A stretch of 64,000 bases of DNA, from positions 17,363,222 to 17,427,221 of the forward strand of contig OY855915.1 of the NCBI GenBank assembly GCA_963693305.1. Reading direction: 5' to 3'. The DNA comes from Meandrina meandrites. Its lineage: Eukaryota; Cnidaria; Anthozoa; Scleractinia; Meandrinidae. Below are positions 22,586 to 34,014 of the stretch, piece by piece. Under the pieces are notes generated by a model. It was not told where the DNA came from. It saw only the letters and a list, made by a program, of their open reading frames with translations, and did no database searches. The position numbers were made by a program, and so were the translations under genes. Within the stretch, counting starts at the first letter, position 1. Every line of letters starts with the position of its first letter.

Positions 22586-22729
22586 TTTGATTTTTTCCAG
22601 CATTTGTTCTGTTTACATAGATAGGCATATCAGAGTTGACCTCTCCGATGATGAACAATTTGTTCGAAATATGCCGTGTTACGTACGAAATAGAGTTTGT
22701 AATTGAGAATGTAAACAACCTCGAGCTGC

Positions 22730-23235
22730 AAACATAAGTTCTCAAACTCATTAATTATTCAGCAGTGAAGAGCCAATAAAAGATGACCATTCGTGTCAGG
22801 TGGATGAATGTTGACAGTGGCGGATCCAGGGGAGGGGCCGGGGGCCCCGGCCCCCACCTTATTTTTTCGGAAATAGCGCATTTTCTTTGAAGTGCCAGAA
22901 TTATCTTCGCAGAATTCAACATTCATAACCAAGCGGGCCCCCTTCTTAGCTGAAGGTCTGGATCCGCCACTGATTGATACCTATAGTGAAACACCACACG
23001 TCTCACCAGGTTTTCATCAGAGATCAAACACTTGTATTTTGATGAGATGTTTTATTGATTATCACAAGTCACGGAAACAATGCAATACAAGAGAAAAAAT
23101 GTCGCTGCACTGAATTTCTTATTGTTTCATTTGAGAAGACATGTCAAAAATTCGTGCTTTCATCTGTTCCTCGGTGTCTGGAACTCGCGATGAAGCACTC
23201 TCCCTCGTTTTTGACATATTACATCTTAAATATCG
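22730..23235. repeat. Fragment of the 14898-16162 element family
   Basis: The segments around gtcaggtggatgaatgttga and gaatttcttattgtttcatttg match 15118-15140 and 15755-15780. The fragment carries the 22815-22972 MITE inside and lacks the terminal repeats. Confidence 0.55.
22815..22972. mobile_element. hAT-like MITE, 158 bp
   Basis: Perfect terminal inverted repeats CAGTGGCGGATCCAG/CTGGATCCGCCACTG, the same family as 13703-14750. It interrupts a fragment of the 14898-16162 element: tgaatgttga lies on the left, and ttgatacc on the right continues the uninterrupted version at 15130. It therefore inserted after that fragment. Confidence 0.75.
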
Positions 23236-23239
23236 CCAA

Positions 23240-23808
23240 AAATACATGAACACAAAAGAAAAGCGGATATAAAACGTTTTGACTATTAAGTGATGTTATG
23301 GTAGATCGAAGTTATACTTTGCCGAAAAATGCAAAATTACAAACTTTTCTCTTTTCGTGTTATCATAGTTAATAGAGGGAAATGGTTAGGAAGCCCGGCA
23401 AAGTTCTTTGTTTTAGGTTTTTGTTCGCTATTTTGGGGGTGAACCGTACACAAAACCTGACAAAATACAATTGGTGGTTACGTATGTTCATGCAACCATT
23501 GCGATTACGTAATTCATGCATAGTGTATGAGCGCAAAACAAAAGATGTGCACGGTCCAACCTAAATCTTGGCCTCTTTGTTTACTCCTTTAATGTTTGCC
23601 GGGCTTCCTAAGTATTGATACAAAGAGTAAATAATTTAAGGTATCGGAATCAGAGGATGCAAGTTTGTGCATATGCATGGCTAATATTAAAAATGCTAGT
23701 CTAGCTTTTATCCTGCGCATCGCATTACAATTCCCTCGTGGAATACTTGTATGTAATTTGCAGCCTTCTGTGCTTTGTGATATATATATATATATAGGTT
23801 AATCTACA

Positions 23809-23839
<31 letters not shown>

Positions 23840-23840
23840 C

Positions 23841-23883
<43 letters not shown>

Positions 23884-24550
23884 ACGACATATGCGCTTGT
23901 ACTCTGAAGTCAGCTTATCAAGAACACTTACTTTGTTACTCTAATACCAGCTTCATTCACCATGTATAACCGTGACGGACAATTCAATCCAGTCCGGGCT
24001 AAGGAGCAAGAAGGGAAGGGGAAACTAACAAAAAGTTCTGTTGCTAACAAATAATCAATTACTATGGCCGCCACTATCTCGTTCCCGTCCCGTAATCGTT
24101 TTGGTCTCCATTTTTCCCCTAAATTGTAGATCAGAAGAAAGAACTTTAATCTGGTTGAAAACTCTACAGCTGTATCAGCTCAAAAAGGTTATGTGTACGC
24201 GACAATGGAGAAAGGTATTGTTTCGAAAGAGGGAGATACCCAAAACCCTATTCGCCCCCCCCCCCCCCCCCACTGCGTCAAACACCGCCAACTTCAATCA
24301 AACAAAAAAAAGCTATTCACTATTCATAATACCTTTAATTTTGACATTGCTGTGCACGTATTTTTTTCTCGATAGCTCTATATTTTGCTCTTGCACTATT
24401 ATAATATGAAATGAGCTCCAATTATTTATCCGGTTGAAGAAAATATTATTAAGAGAAAAGCTTTTTATAATTATGAGTAAAACTAAAAGGAAAATTGACC
24501 TCAGTTGGAGATTTAAACCGAGAATTATTTACTACTGAGTATAAGTAAAG
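23240..24550. other. Gene-free stretch with simple repeats
   Basis: Contains a (TA)n run at about 23779-23797, an (AAAT)n array at 23808-23884 with one interruption, and a C run at about 24257-24271. No coding similarity was recognised in its short ORFs. Confidence 0.55.
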
Positions 24551-24551
24551 T

Positions 24552-24850
24552 TTTCATATCAGCATGTTCTAAAACCAAAAACGAAATGTGTTTGAAATAT
24601 TTGGCTTATTTTTGGTAGAAGCAGATAATTTCGTTGTTATCTTTAACAACTGCAGGATAATTGGGAAGTTCTGAAGTTTTAATTTAATTTAATTTAGTTT
24701 CAATTTTTTCATATCAGCATGTTCTAAAACCAAAAACGAAATGTGTTTGAAATATTTGGCTTATTTTTGGTAGAAGCAGATAATTTCGTTGTTATCTTTA
24801 ACAACTGCAGGATAATTGGGAAGTTCTGAAGTTTTAATTTACTTAACACA
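24552..24850 (+). repeat. Tandem duplication, about 155-bp period
   Basis: The stretch from tcagcatgttctaaaacc to gaagttctgaagttttaattt occurs twice, at 24559-24687 and 24714-24842, almost identically. It is a local duplication within the upstream block of gene copy 2. Confidence 0.85.
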
Positions 24851-25124
24851 AGCACTAATTTTAAAAACACAACGTGGATAGTCACAATTTCACCGATACT
24901 TCTAACTAACTATTTTAGTGAGTTTCTTCTTTCTTTACAAACATTTTCCGAAAATTCGAAAAACTGAATAACCGTTTAAAATCTTACCTCCAGCTTTTAA
25001 AATTAGTTCAGGAAAAATGTGCTAAGTTTAACATAACATTCATTTAGTATTATTAATAATTAAACCTTCATATTTCGATTCAGCAAACATGTTTATTTTT
25101 CAAAAACGATTCTGGCCCATCCGA

Positions 25125-26420
25125 TAGAACATTGACAGCAGGTGATCGTTTTTCAAAGTCACTATGCACTTCGTTATTATTTCATGGGGCTCCCAAAAAA
25201 GGCTAAACAGGGCAGGCAAAGAACAAATCATACTGGAGAAGCCATCGAAAGTAATAACATCAGCGACAATAACTGAGTGAGGTAAAGTGTGTTTACTTGA
25301 AGACCGCACTTCATGTTTTACATGGTCATCGGTCATTTAAAACCTACTTCCAGCAGGTAAACAAATTTTGAGTCAGAGTACATTATTTTAAGTTATGAGT
25401 TTATTATTTTTAAGTTATGATTCTAAAAGCTTTCCGTTATACAACTGTAACACATTTTTTTTCTGAAAAGTTCCTAGCATTAAGCAGAGGTTTTAAATAA
25501 GAAGTAAGGCACTTGAGATAAGACAATTTATTGTTGCAAAATTAGTCAAAGTGTATCGAGAGGAAGAGACTCATTCATGGAAACAAATTCCGAAATTACC
25601 TTAAAGTACCCATGAATTTGTATATCAATAGATCAAGTATCTGACTTAAAACACTTGTTAATTAAAAGTTAACAATAGTTTCAGTACAGAAGATTACTTT
25701 AGGAGAAGATTTGGAAATAACAACTGCTGTAGTTACAAATACAACAATTGGTCCATCTATTCATGAGTATAATATATTTTACATTTAAGGTGTCTCGAAA
25801 CAGTTTTTTCGGAGTCACACATTTTTAATCATCTTTTTAGCTATCTTTTCTTTATCGGATTGATATGAATTTTACACCAATTATTTACCTTAGATTAAAG
25901 TTGGATATGGTGTTTTTTGTGAGTAGACGGATATTACCATGGCAACGTTAAACAGAAAACTGGAGGTTTAGATTTACATTTTGTGATCCGGATTTCATAT
26001 AAAGAAGCAAGTATCAATGCCTTAAACTGAAGCATTCAGTCCCCAAACATATATAACAATTAACAAATTCTGTATGTTTGAAGACATTAATCGACAAAAC
26101 AATTCCAACCGTAGCTTGTAAATAGACTGACAGATGTACATTACTTTGATCAAAACGCTTCAAATTATCGTCAAAATGGGTGCTAAAGTTTTGTTTTGGA
26201 GAAGTGAACGTTTCATTCATCTTCTTACTCGCGTTCCGGAAAACTCAATTTTTCTTCAACATCACTCCCGTTATAATCTTTAGGCAATTTTCGAATTTGA
26301 GTACTTTTTTAAAAATGTTGAAGTGGCTCGATAATTTTTTGAGCATTCATCATACTGGAAGCAATCTCATTTCAAATCTTTATTAAAATTCATTACTGGA
26401 ACACTCTGCCGATAAAAGTT
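25125..26420. repeat. Upstream block of the PAN-gene duplication unit, copy B
   Basis: Homologous to 32160-33540 over its length and to 12428-13165 over its first half. Shared landmarks include ttttcaaagtcactatgcac and tttatcggattgatatgaa. Non-coding. Confidence 0.7.
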
Positions 26421-27888
26421 TGCTTGTGAACATACCAAAACGTTGCATTACAAATTTACGGATAAAAACATATCATCTTGCTAAGGTATTCAAATGAGAA
26501 GTATGTGCATTTTGTTTAACGGTCCAGCACCATCGGTGCATTATTTTCGACTGTTAGTTTGGTAAATTCATCAAACCGAGAAAATTTGGTTGTCACTTGA
26601 GAGTACGCCCGCTTGCCCGCTAGTTCAGAGTGGGGAGTGGGAGCGGAGTCCAAAGGCAATACTTATTTCGCGATGGTGAATGGAACGTTACGAAAAGCGA
26701 GCGAGGCAGAAGTTTCTTCCGAAGTATTCTTCGAATGATCTCCTCTACCGTTGTCGGTATTCCGTGAAATTGTTTCAAATAACAAGATTTTACGGAAGAT
26801 CCGAATAAATACGTTTAAGCTTAAATTCCTTGTTTAAGTGAAATGAAGCAGTTCACCTCAGACTTTTACTTGTCATCATACTTAATAGAAAACGAATGTT
26901 TTGAAAAGAACATGAACTCAAAACGATGAAGTTAGCTACATCAAGGAAGTAAAGGCTAATTTTATGAGGAAATATGTTTTCACTTATTTCTTAACTAAAT
27001 CGGCCGTAATTTCGTCTTCATAAGTTCGTCTTCAAAAAAACATGACTCGGTTTTCTTTTGAGCCGTGAGATGATTTTCATTGCCATGAGTTGATTATTTC
27101 AGTTACCGTGGGTTGATTTTCTTTGGCTTTGAGTTGATAGGATTATTCTGCTGTGAAAACTACGTTTATTCTGACTTAAAGTGGTAAATTTTGTTCTCAG
27201 AAACTAAAAGAAATTCGTGCACTATATCTATGTGAACTTTTCGCAATTGCTGAACGGAGCGATGAACCTAAACTTGTGCGGAAAATATCAAGTTCAGTAT
27301 GCCATCTAGTGCGAGCTAGACCGCACTGTGAATAAAAAACTGAATCCAAAACAAATTTCTTCGCCTTCATCAAACTTCGTTTAATAATGAGTGACTCGTA
27401 ATGATGAATTAGTGTATACAGTGGAAGTTGTGTCAATTGTGCACGCGGCAAAACATAAAAGATGAGCGCCGATTTATCGCAGAAAAAGTTTGAAATTTTG
27501 AAGCGTACGTGCGTACTTGAGTAACTCTATTCAATGCCAATTTCAATTTTAGAACGAATTAAAAGCCAGAAAAGTGAGACTAAACGAAATACTGATTTCT
27601 TTCTCGTAAGCAAAACTATTTACTATGTTATATTGTCGTGATTTTATTTTGTTCCGCCCAAAATAATTCGTTTCGTGGTGGGCAGATGTTATTATGCCGA
27701 AATATATTAAGTTTAACCATCTGCGATTAAATGTATCTTGCACCTATGGGTCACCGCTACGGCGATAATTTTTAAATACTTTGGGCTCTTGCTAAACAGA
27801 ATGAAACATCGCAAAGTCCAGTAAAAGAAGATAGATGCGGAGCTCCGCATGTAGGCTTGCCTAAATATTTGTATTAACTTGTAAGCTA
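26421..27888. other. Intergenic, no gene seen
   Basis: Short ORFs only. The end resembles 33540-33660 upstream of copy 3 (attttttaaatactttgg), so it is still part of the duplicated flank in places. Confidence 0.45.
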
Positions 27889-28199
27889 ACACAGCATGAA
27901 AACATAACTTTACTGTGGTGTAAAGCTTAAGTAAAGCTGGCGTAAATTTGGAATTTAATCAGCTTTACGCTAACTGTACATTTTTTAAAGCTGACCTTTA
28001 TGCCAGCTTTACACTCAAGTGTAAAGGCATGTAAAGAAACACGTTAACACCAACTTTAAGTCACCTTTACACACGGTAGCGTAAAGGTCGGTTTAAGCAC
28101 CTTTACCAACATTTAAATCTGGTGTAAAGTTGGACAACCAACTTTACACCAGATTTAACCACCTTTAATTTCACGTAAATCCCAATTTTCATGCTGTGT
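27889..28199. mobile_element. MITE with iterated GTAAAG/CTTTAC motifs
   Basis: Termini ACACAGCATGAAAA/TTTTCATGCTGTGT. Inside, GTAAAG or its complement occurs more than a dozen times, including the palindromic gtgtaaagttggacaaccaactttacac. Non-coding, probably a Tc1/mariner- or hAT-derived MITE. Confidence 0.7.
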
Positions 28200-28378
28200 A
28201 AAACCAGGCAAGGAAGAGAAACTTATTTTAAGTTCCTTTTGTTAACGAACACTTAGGGTGAATATCATGCTTTGTAAATCCCTGTCTCGTAAATTACATA
28301 GACTTTTTTAGAATACTACTTTGGCCAATCTCTTCTACAAAAACCAGACCCGCAAATGGATGTCGTAACTATAGCTGC

Positions 28379-28401
28379 AATAGGCCATATTCGTATTCTC
28401 G

Positions 28402-28434
<33 letters not shown>

Positions 28435-28556
28435 TATGCGGGTTAATCTTTTCACATGCAAATCACACGAAGCTCTTTTTAATGATATTCCCCCGCATTA
28501 GCCTCCATTGCAAGCTAGATCCAGTCCAATACCGAGAATACGAATATGACCTATTG
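28379..28556. mobile_element. Near-perfect palindromic MITE
   Basis: Arms tcgtattctcggtattggac and gtccaataccgagaatacga continue through agcttgcaatggaggct and its complement. It lies about 150 bp upstream of the start codon of gene copy 2, so it could be part of that promoter region. Confidence 0.75.
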
Positions 28557-28710
28557 TTTTACGCCAAGAGAGGTCATTAATTACGGCCACGAACTTGGGC
28601 CAGAAAGCAATGATTGTGATGCCTCAACAGTAACATGCCATTTCAAACACTATTCTCATTAGGTCCTTCTACTTCTCTCGTAGTAAAGGCACAGACACAC
28701 TCAATCCAAT

Positions 28711-31018
28711 ATGAATCCAAAATGCTGGCTTTCAGTTATATTTCTGATGTCCCGGTTTGGAATATTTGAAGCTGCTGGCCAATGCGGTAATTCAGCTACA
28801 TATTCCGTTAGGGGAATGTTCCTCAGAGGTCACACGTTTAAAACGTTGAAGATTGGATGGCACGAAGGTTGCTATTTCAAATGCGCCGAAGAAGTCACTT
28901 GCCAAAGTTACAACGTCGTCATTGGTCAAAACGTCTGCGAACTGAATAATCGAACCAAGGAAGCAAGACCGGAAGATTTTTTGCCGGATTGGACAAGATA
29001 CTACATGAAACGGGCAAAAAACAGAGGTACACTAGCTTTAATTCTACTTGTTTGCTTCTCTTTTTCAACGCGGAGGCGGGCCATTTCTAAAGCTACAAGA
29101 TATACGATTTCTTGCAGTTCTTTGTTGTGCCAATTCAACCACTTTTCCAGCGCTAACTTCCTGATTTTTACAAAATTTACCAAAATTTGCCCTCTTTTGC
29201 TAGAGTAATGTAATTTAACCCGTGAAAGAATATCTAACAATTAGTGCGTAATCACTTCAAAACACGTTTGAGTTAAGTTTGTTTTTATGCAGTTTTTTTT
29301 TTTGACGATTTGAAGCGTGCGAGAGCAGTTCTATGAGTTTAGATGATATGACCACTTTACCAGGAAGAAAAGACAAAGATTCTGAAGTTTATTTCTTAGA
29401 TAAAAATGCTACGTTGTATACATGCAAAGATGCGAGGTTGACATTTAAGTTATTCATCAAATCTGATTACTATTTGCCAGCTCATACCCACTTCTGCACT
29501 AATCAAAGTTACGCGCGAGAATTGGAAGTTTATGACCTTACAAAAATCGATTTTTTAAAAATGTCATTGTTTTATCACGTAGCCCCCCATGGTTCTATTC
29601 CGGATCTTCCTGCCGAATCGTGCAGTGAGATCAAGGCCAGTGAAGGAAATGAGATGGTCAGCGGGGATTACTGGATATACTCTGATGGGAATGGTCAGGC
29701 AATCCTGGCGCGCTGTGAAGGTATATGGCCTCAATTGATAGAATATCTCATAACCCTTTAGCCCCTCCATTACTAATTCTAAATAATTATTGTATTATTA
29801 CTAAACTCACCGGGTGGGATCATGACTGTAGTCTAACAGCGAGGCTATTGCCCATTGTCGCTATCGTGCATTTGCTTTTTTAGTTCTAATGTATTAAGGT
29901 GCCATTCGTGCACAAAGAAAGTGGTTCATCTCTGGCATTTACTAATGGGAGGCAATGCACAAGAATAAGACAAAACTCTTACTAATAGATTAATGTGCAG
30001 TAAATGGCAGATGACCGTATCACACAAGGGAATCTTCGCTTTATACCTTGAGTATAATATTAATTGGATGTATTATCTTTTGACATCTTAAGCTGTTCCT
30101 ATTGGTCTCTTTGCTGTGCTCTTAGTCTGCGTAGCTGGCGGGATTTCGCGAGCAAGTGCTTTCTCAACGGCCGTCCACTTTTGTTTTGGCGGCGAAGCCC
30201 TAAAAGCTAAGTGAGCTGGTCGAGTTGTCACTTGCAGCTTTGTCGCTAGCCAACGCAGGCTTCGCCTGTGCAAGGAAAAAAAATCCACTCACCCTCACTG
30301 GCACTAATCCCGCCAGCTACGCAGGCTTTTGTACTCTTTACTAGGCATCTTATTTAGTTTACTCTACCCGGCTAGCCTTTATTTCTTTCATTCATACATG
30401 CGATCAGGCTCTCTTCGTTTTAAATAACAATGATTTAGTTAGACCTTACAATTTAGATTTGGAGTTCGTTTTTGAGATCAGTAAGGTTCCTGCCCGGTTG
30501 ATGTAATTTTTCCTTTTTTTGCTAAAATTTTAGAGAACTGGCAGAAGATAAACGGAGACCCTGTTTGCTTTGGAGCGCGACGTAACCAGTATGGTTCCTT
30601 CAACATTACAAAGAGTGGACGTCTTAAGACAATGAAGCTCATCCACAAATCGGGGGCAGTACGCTGCAACGCATACTACAGTGCATCCTACTGGGGTTGC
30701 AGAAATAATCCTAAATATGGCAATCACGGCCTGATGACTATCATCACAAATGCCAGTAAAGAATCCGTTTTGCCACCTGCTGAAGACTTGAAATACGTAA
30801 AAGCAAGCAGCAATGAGTGTCTTAGGAAAAATCACTTTTACAGTCTTAATGGAATTAGCCACACATCTCCAGAGCTCGTTTTCCGCGATCTTCCCAAACA
30901 GTTGTCTGTGTCACGCAACCAGGAATTGCAGATATGGTACGGACAGGATTGGATTGACTGTTCTGAGAGTGGTAACAGTGGCGTGACATGTGTTGACGTG
31001 TATGCGTGGTATGGTTAA
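28711..31018 (+). CDS. PAN/apple-like secreted protein, copy 2 (312 aa)
   Basis: Exons are 28711-29026, 29583-29720 and 30534-31018, with GT-AG splice sites and phase-1 introns. Residues 1-22 form a signal peptide. Residues 23-105 are PAN/apple-like, with cysteines at 25, 54, 58, 64 and 76 (GCYFKC, VTCQSY, NVCELNN). Residues 106-151 contain the C119 to C150 segment typical of the start of a fibrinogen-like domain, but the rest of that domain is missing. Residues 152-312 form a C-terminal domain with landmarks PVCFG, MKLIHKSG, SYWGC, LVFRDLP, QIWYGQDWIDC and DVYAWYG. Predicted secreted and disulfide-rich, no membrane segment. PAN and fibrinogen-like modules bind proteins or sugars, so an extracellular matrix or recognition role is plausible. 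The C-terminal part recalls coral proteins deposited as uncharacterised skeletal matrix proteins, an unverified memory. Confidence 0.85.
30127..30324. mobile_element. Foldback MITE in intron 2 of copy 2
   Basis: CTGCGTAGCTGGCGGGATT at the left end faces AATCCCGCCAGCTACGCAG at the right end. The other three gene copies lack it, so it inserted after duplication. Confidence 0.75.
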
Positions 31019-31427
31019 GGCCAGAGACAGAGATCGTGTTTTACTCTCTGTTGATACAATTCTGTGTGGGTGTATTGCTAAAGTTTATGAGGACAATATT
31101 TCATTTTCTAGTCTACTCACACGTATCAACATTATTTAGTCAACTTTATGTCATCTCAGTTTTCGCGAAATCAATTGAATGGCCTTAGAAATCTTTTCAG
31201 AGAGCTCACGTTAATTGAGGATCTATTCAGGGAATTACCAACTTTCAACAGGGCTTCTGTTAGGTTAGCTGGTGCTGTTGATCGTCCTGTTGGTTAACTC
31301 GGAGATGATTAGCAAAGTACTATTCACCTCCAAGCAACCGAAGAGAAAAAAAATGGCTTCTCGTGTCGCTTTGGGTACCGGAAGTAATGTGTCGGTCCGC
31401 TAGTTATTCAGCTTGTGTGGTATATTC

Positions 31428-31502
31428 TAGAACAATTATTCACCTCACTGTCGCTGAAAGTGGTGGATATTTACCTCCACTTCGGTGAATAATTGTTTAT
31501 AA
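31428..31502. repeat. Small foldback repeat downstream of copy 2
   Basis: ACAATTATTCACC faces GGTGAATAATTGT, with cctccacttc inside. A one-armed relative lies at about 35285-35322 in intron 1 of copy 3. Confidence 0.6.
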
Positions 31503-31985
31503 GGACCTGTCTGGAGACCAAATATGTGATTGCAAATTTCCTAATAAAATATTATTATTAACTTACTGAAATGGTATTATCATTCGATGCATGTTTCTCT
31601 TTCTTTTCATTCGCCGAGAGCTTACCACGTCACTTGCAAATAACTGCCTACAAATAATCAGCTTCTCGTGCGCATTACCGCCTGACAGTGATTTTGAAGT
31701 GATTTTAATGCAAATAATATTCTGCTTTTGCGTAGCTGTGTACAAATCTAAAAAAGTGCATCCTCGTCCCAAGTGGCCGCGATGGTTCTGGTCTCCGCCA
31801 GGAATCGAGACCTCTGGCCACCTCCAAAACCGGAAGTCCGCGATTCACGGACTCGTTGTCAAATCTGACAAATCCGATTTTCCTAAGAAATATATTATAT
31901 CAAACTTCAATCCAATTTCAATAGGTGGTGTAAATTTCACATCGATTCGAGTCCGAAAGTCTGCTAAACGGCCAATTGAAAATGC
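31503..31985. other. Intergenic between copies 2 and 3, no gene seen
   Basis: A 136-codon ORF at 31591-32001 has no recognisable motif. It contains gtcgcgatggttctggtctccgcc-type low-complexity sequence and is judged to be chance. Confidence 0.45.
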
Positions 31986-31999
31986 TAGGTATGGTCTAT

Positions 32000-33540
32000 A
32001 AAAAAACTGTAGTGAGACACCTTGAAATTAGTTCAGGAAATGTGCTAAGCTTAACATAATATTCATTTGTTATTATATATAATTAAACTGTCGCTTTTCG
32101 ATTCAGTAAACAAGTTTGTTTTTCAAAAAAAAAAAAAGATTCTGGTTCATCCGATAGAATATTGACAGCAGGTGATGTTTTTCAAAGTCACTATGCACTT
32201 CGTTATTATTTCATGGGGCTCCCAGACGAGGCTAAACAATCCCAAGAGCTAACCACAATACGAAAAACAAGCTTTCTATTTTTAAGTGGTAACCGGCACG
32301 AACTTTATGAATCCTCTTGCTTCCAGTTACAAGCTTTTCCAGGCATGCAAAGAACAAATCATACTGGAATCAATTTATATAGCTGGGTGCGGTGCGAAGA
32401 CTTATTTCAAATCTCCAAATCGCTGACACAACAAGAGAAGCCATCGAAAGTAATAACATCAGCGACAATAACTGAGTGAGGTAAACTGTGTTTACTTGAC
32501 GGCCATACTTCATATTTTACACGGTCATCGATCATTTAAAACCTACTACGAGCAGGTAAACAAATTTTGAGTCAGAGTGCATTATTCTAGGTGACACCCG
32601 TTAACTGCAACACATTTTTGTCTGAAAAGTTCCTTGCCTTAAGTAGAGGTTATAAATAAGAAGAAATGCACTTGAGATGAGACATTTTGTTGTTGCAAAG
32701 TTGGTCAAAGTTTATCGAGAGGAAGAGACTCATAAATGGAAACAGACTCGAAAATTTAATACCTTACAACCATAAAATACTCGTGAATTTTCGCATCAAT
32801 CGACCAAGAATCTGATAAAAATACTTGTTAATTAACAGTTAACAATAGTTACAGTACGCAAGTTTACTTTAGGATAAGATTTGAAAAAAAAAAAACACCT
32901 GCCGTGGTTACAATTATATTATTGAGTCCATCTAGTTAGGAGTATAAAAGATTTTACATTTAAGGTGTATCAATACAGTTTTTCGGGGCCATGCTGAGCA
33001 TTTTCAATCATCTTTTTATTTAACTGTCTTTCCTTTATCGGATTGATATGAAGGTTACACTAGTTATTGTTCTTAGATTAAAGTTTGATGTGGTAAATTT
33101 TGTAAGTAGATTGATAGTACCATTACAACGATAAACAGAAAAACTCGAAATCAGTATTAGCTGAAATTTCCTTTCTTGCGATCCGGATTTCATATAAAAA
33201 AGTTACTACCAATCCAATAAACTATGATGTATTCAGTGCCCAAATATATAGGAATTAACAAATTCTGAATGTCTAATTTTAAATAAATCGCAAAAACAAT
33301 TTTTACTGTAGATTTAATTAAAAAAAATAGTAAACAGACTGACGTATTACTTTCAAGTATTTTTGAGAAGTGAAAGTTTAGTTCATCTTCTTACTTGCGT
33401 TCCGGAAAACTGTAGATTTTTCCTCAACATTTCCGCCATGATCTTCCGGTGATTACACGATTTCACAAAATATTGGGTTCTCTCGATAACTATTTCACTA
33501 TTTAAAAAATCTCGGGGCCACAGCGATTATCATACTTTTT
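32000..33540. repeat. Upstream block of the PAN-gene duplication unit, copy C
   Basis: Homologous to 25010-26400 and partly to 12428-13165. The order of landmarks is the same as in block B. A 105-codon ORF (32162-32479) in it is not conserved as an ORF in blocks A and B, so it is not coding. Confidence 0.7.
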
Positions 33541-34014
33541 AAATACTTTGGCCTCTTACTAAACGGAATGGAAAAATGATAAAAATTAAGTAAAAGAGAT
33601 AGAGGGGAAGCTCATTTTTTGGGCTTGCCTAGATATATATCAACTTAGAAGCTAAAATCGAGCAGGGAGGATAAACTTGTTAACAAACACTTAACGTGCA
33701 GTCAAAATAGAGAACATCTGCATCACGCTCTGCAAGTCCCTGTCTCGTAAATAAGGTACGAAACTACATAGACTTTTTTAGAATACCACTTTGGCCAATG
33801 TGCTTGAGAGACCAAGCTAAGAAAACCCGAAACTCATACGGATGTCATAACCATAGCTACAACTGTTTTATGCCAACAGAGGTCATTCAGTTTGGTCACA
33901 AACAAGGAAAGCAATTATTTTGAAGCTACAACAATAACATGCCATTTCAAGGACAGTTGTTATAAAGCCCTTTTATTTCTTTCGTAGCAAAGACACTGAG
34001 CCACTCAATCCAAT

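Larger units (their letters stand above)
22090..22700. mobile_element. Inverted pair of tRNA-derived SINE copies forming a large palindrome
   Basis: The stretch acagaacaaatgctggaaaa (22160 on) and its complement (22592-22611) bound two opposed tRNA-like heads (22204-22277 minus, 22510-22585 plus). An inner palindrome includes accagacatttg and caaatgtctggt. The shared body holds agaggtcaactctg and the tgatgatgaac motif. Probably two SINE insertions in opposite orientation, or a foldback derivative. Confidence 0.65.

Noticed and set aside
29333..29761. 142-codon ORF in the second gene copy starting inside intron 1
   Set aside because: Only its last part is exon 2. The upstream part has no similarity and is not open in the other copies.
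31591..32001. 136-codon ORF between copies 2 and 3
   Set aside because: No motif, no signal peptide with a sensible mature part, and no paralogue in the other duplicated flanks.
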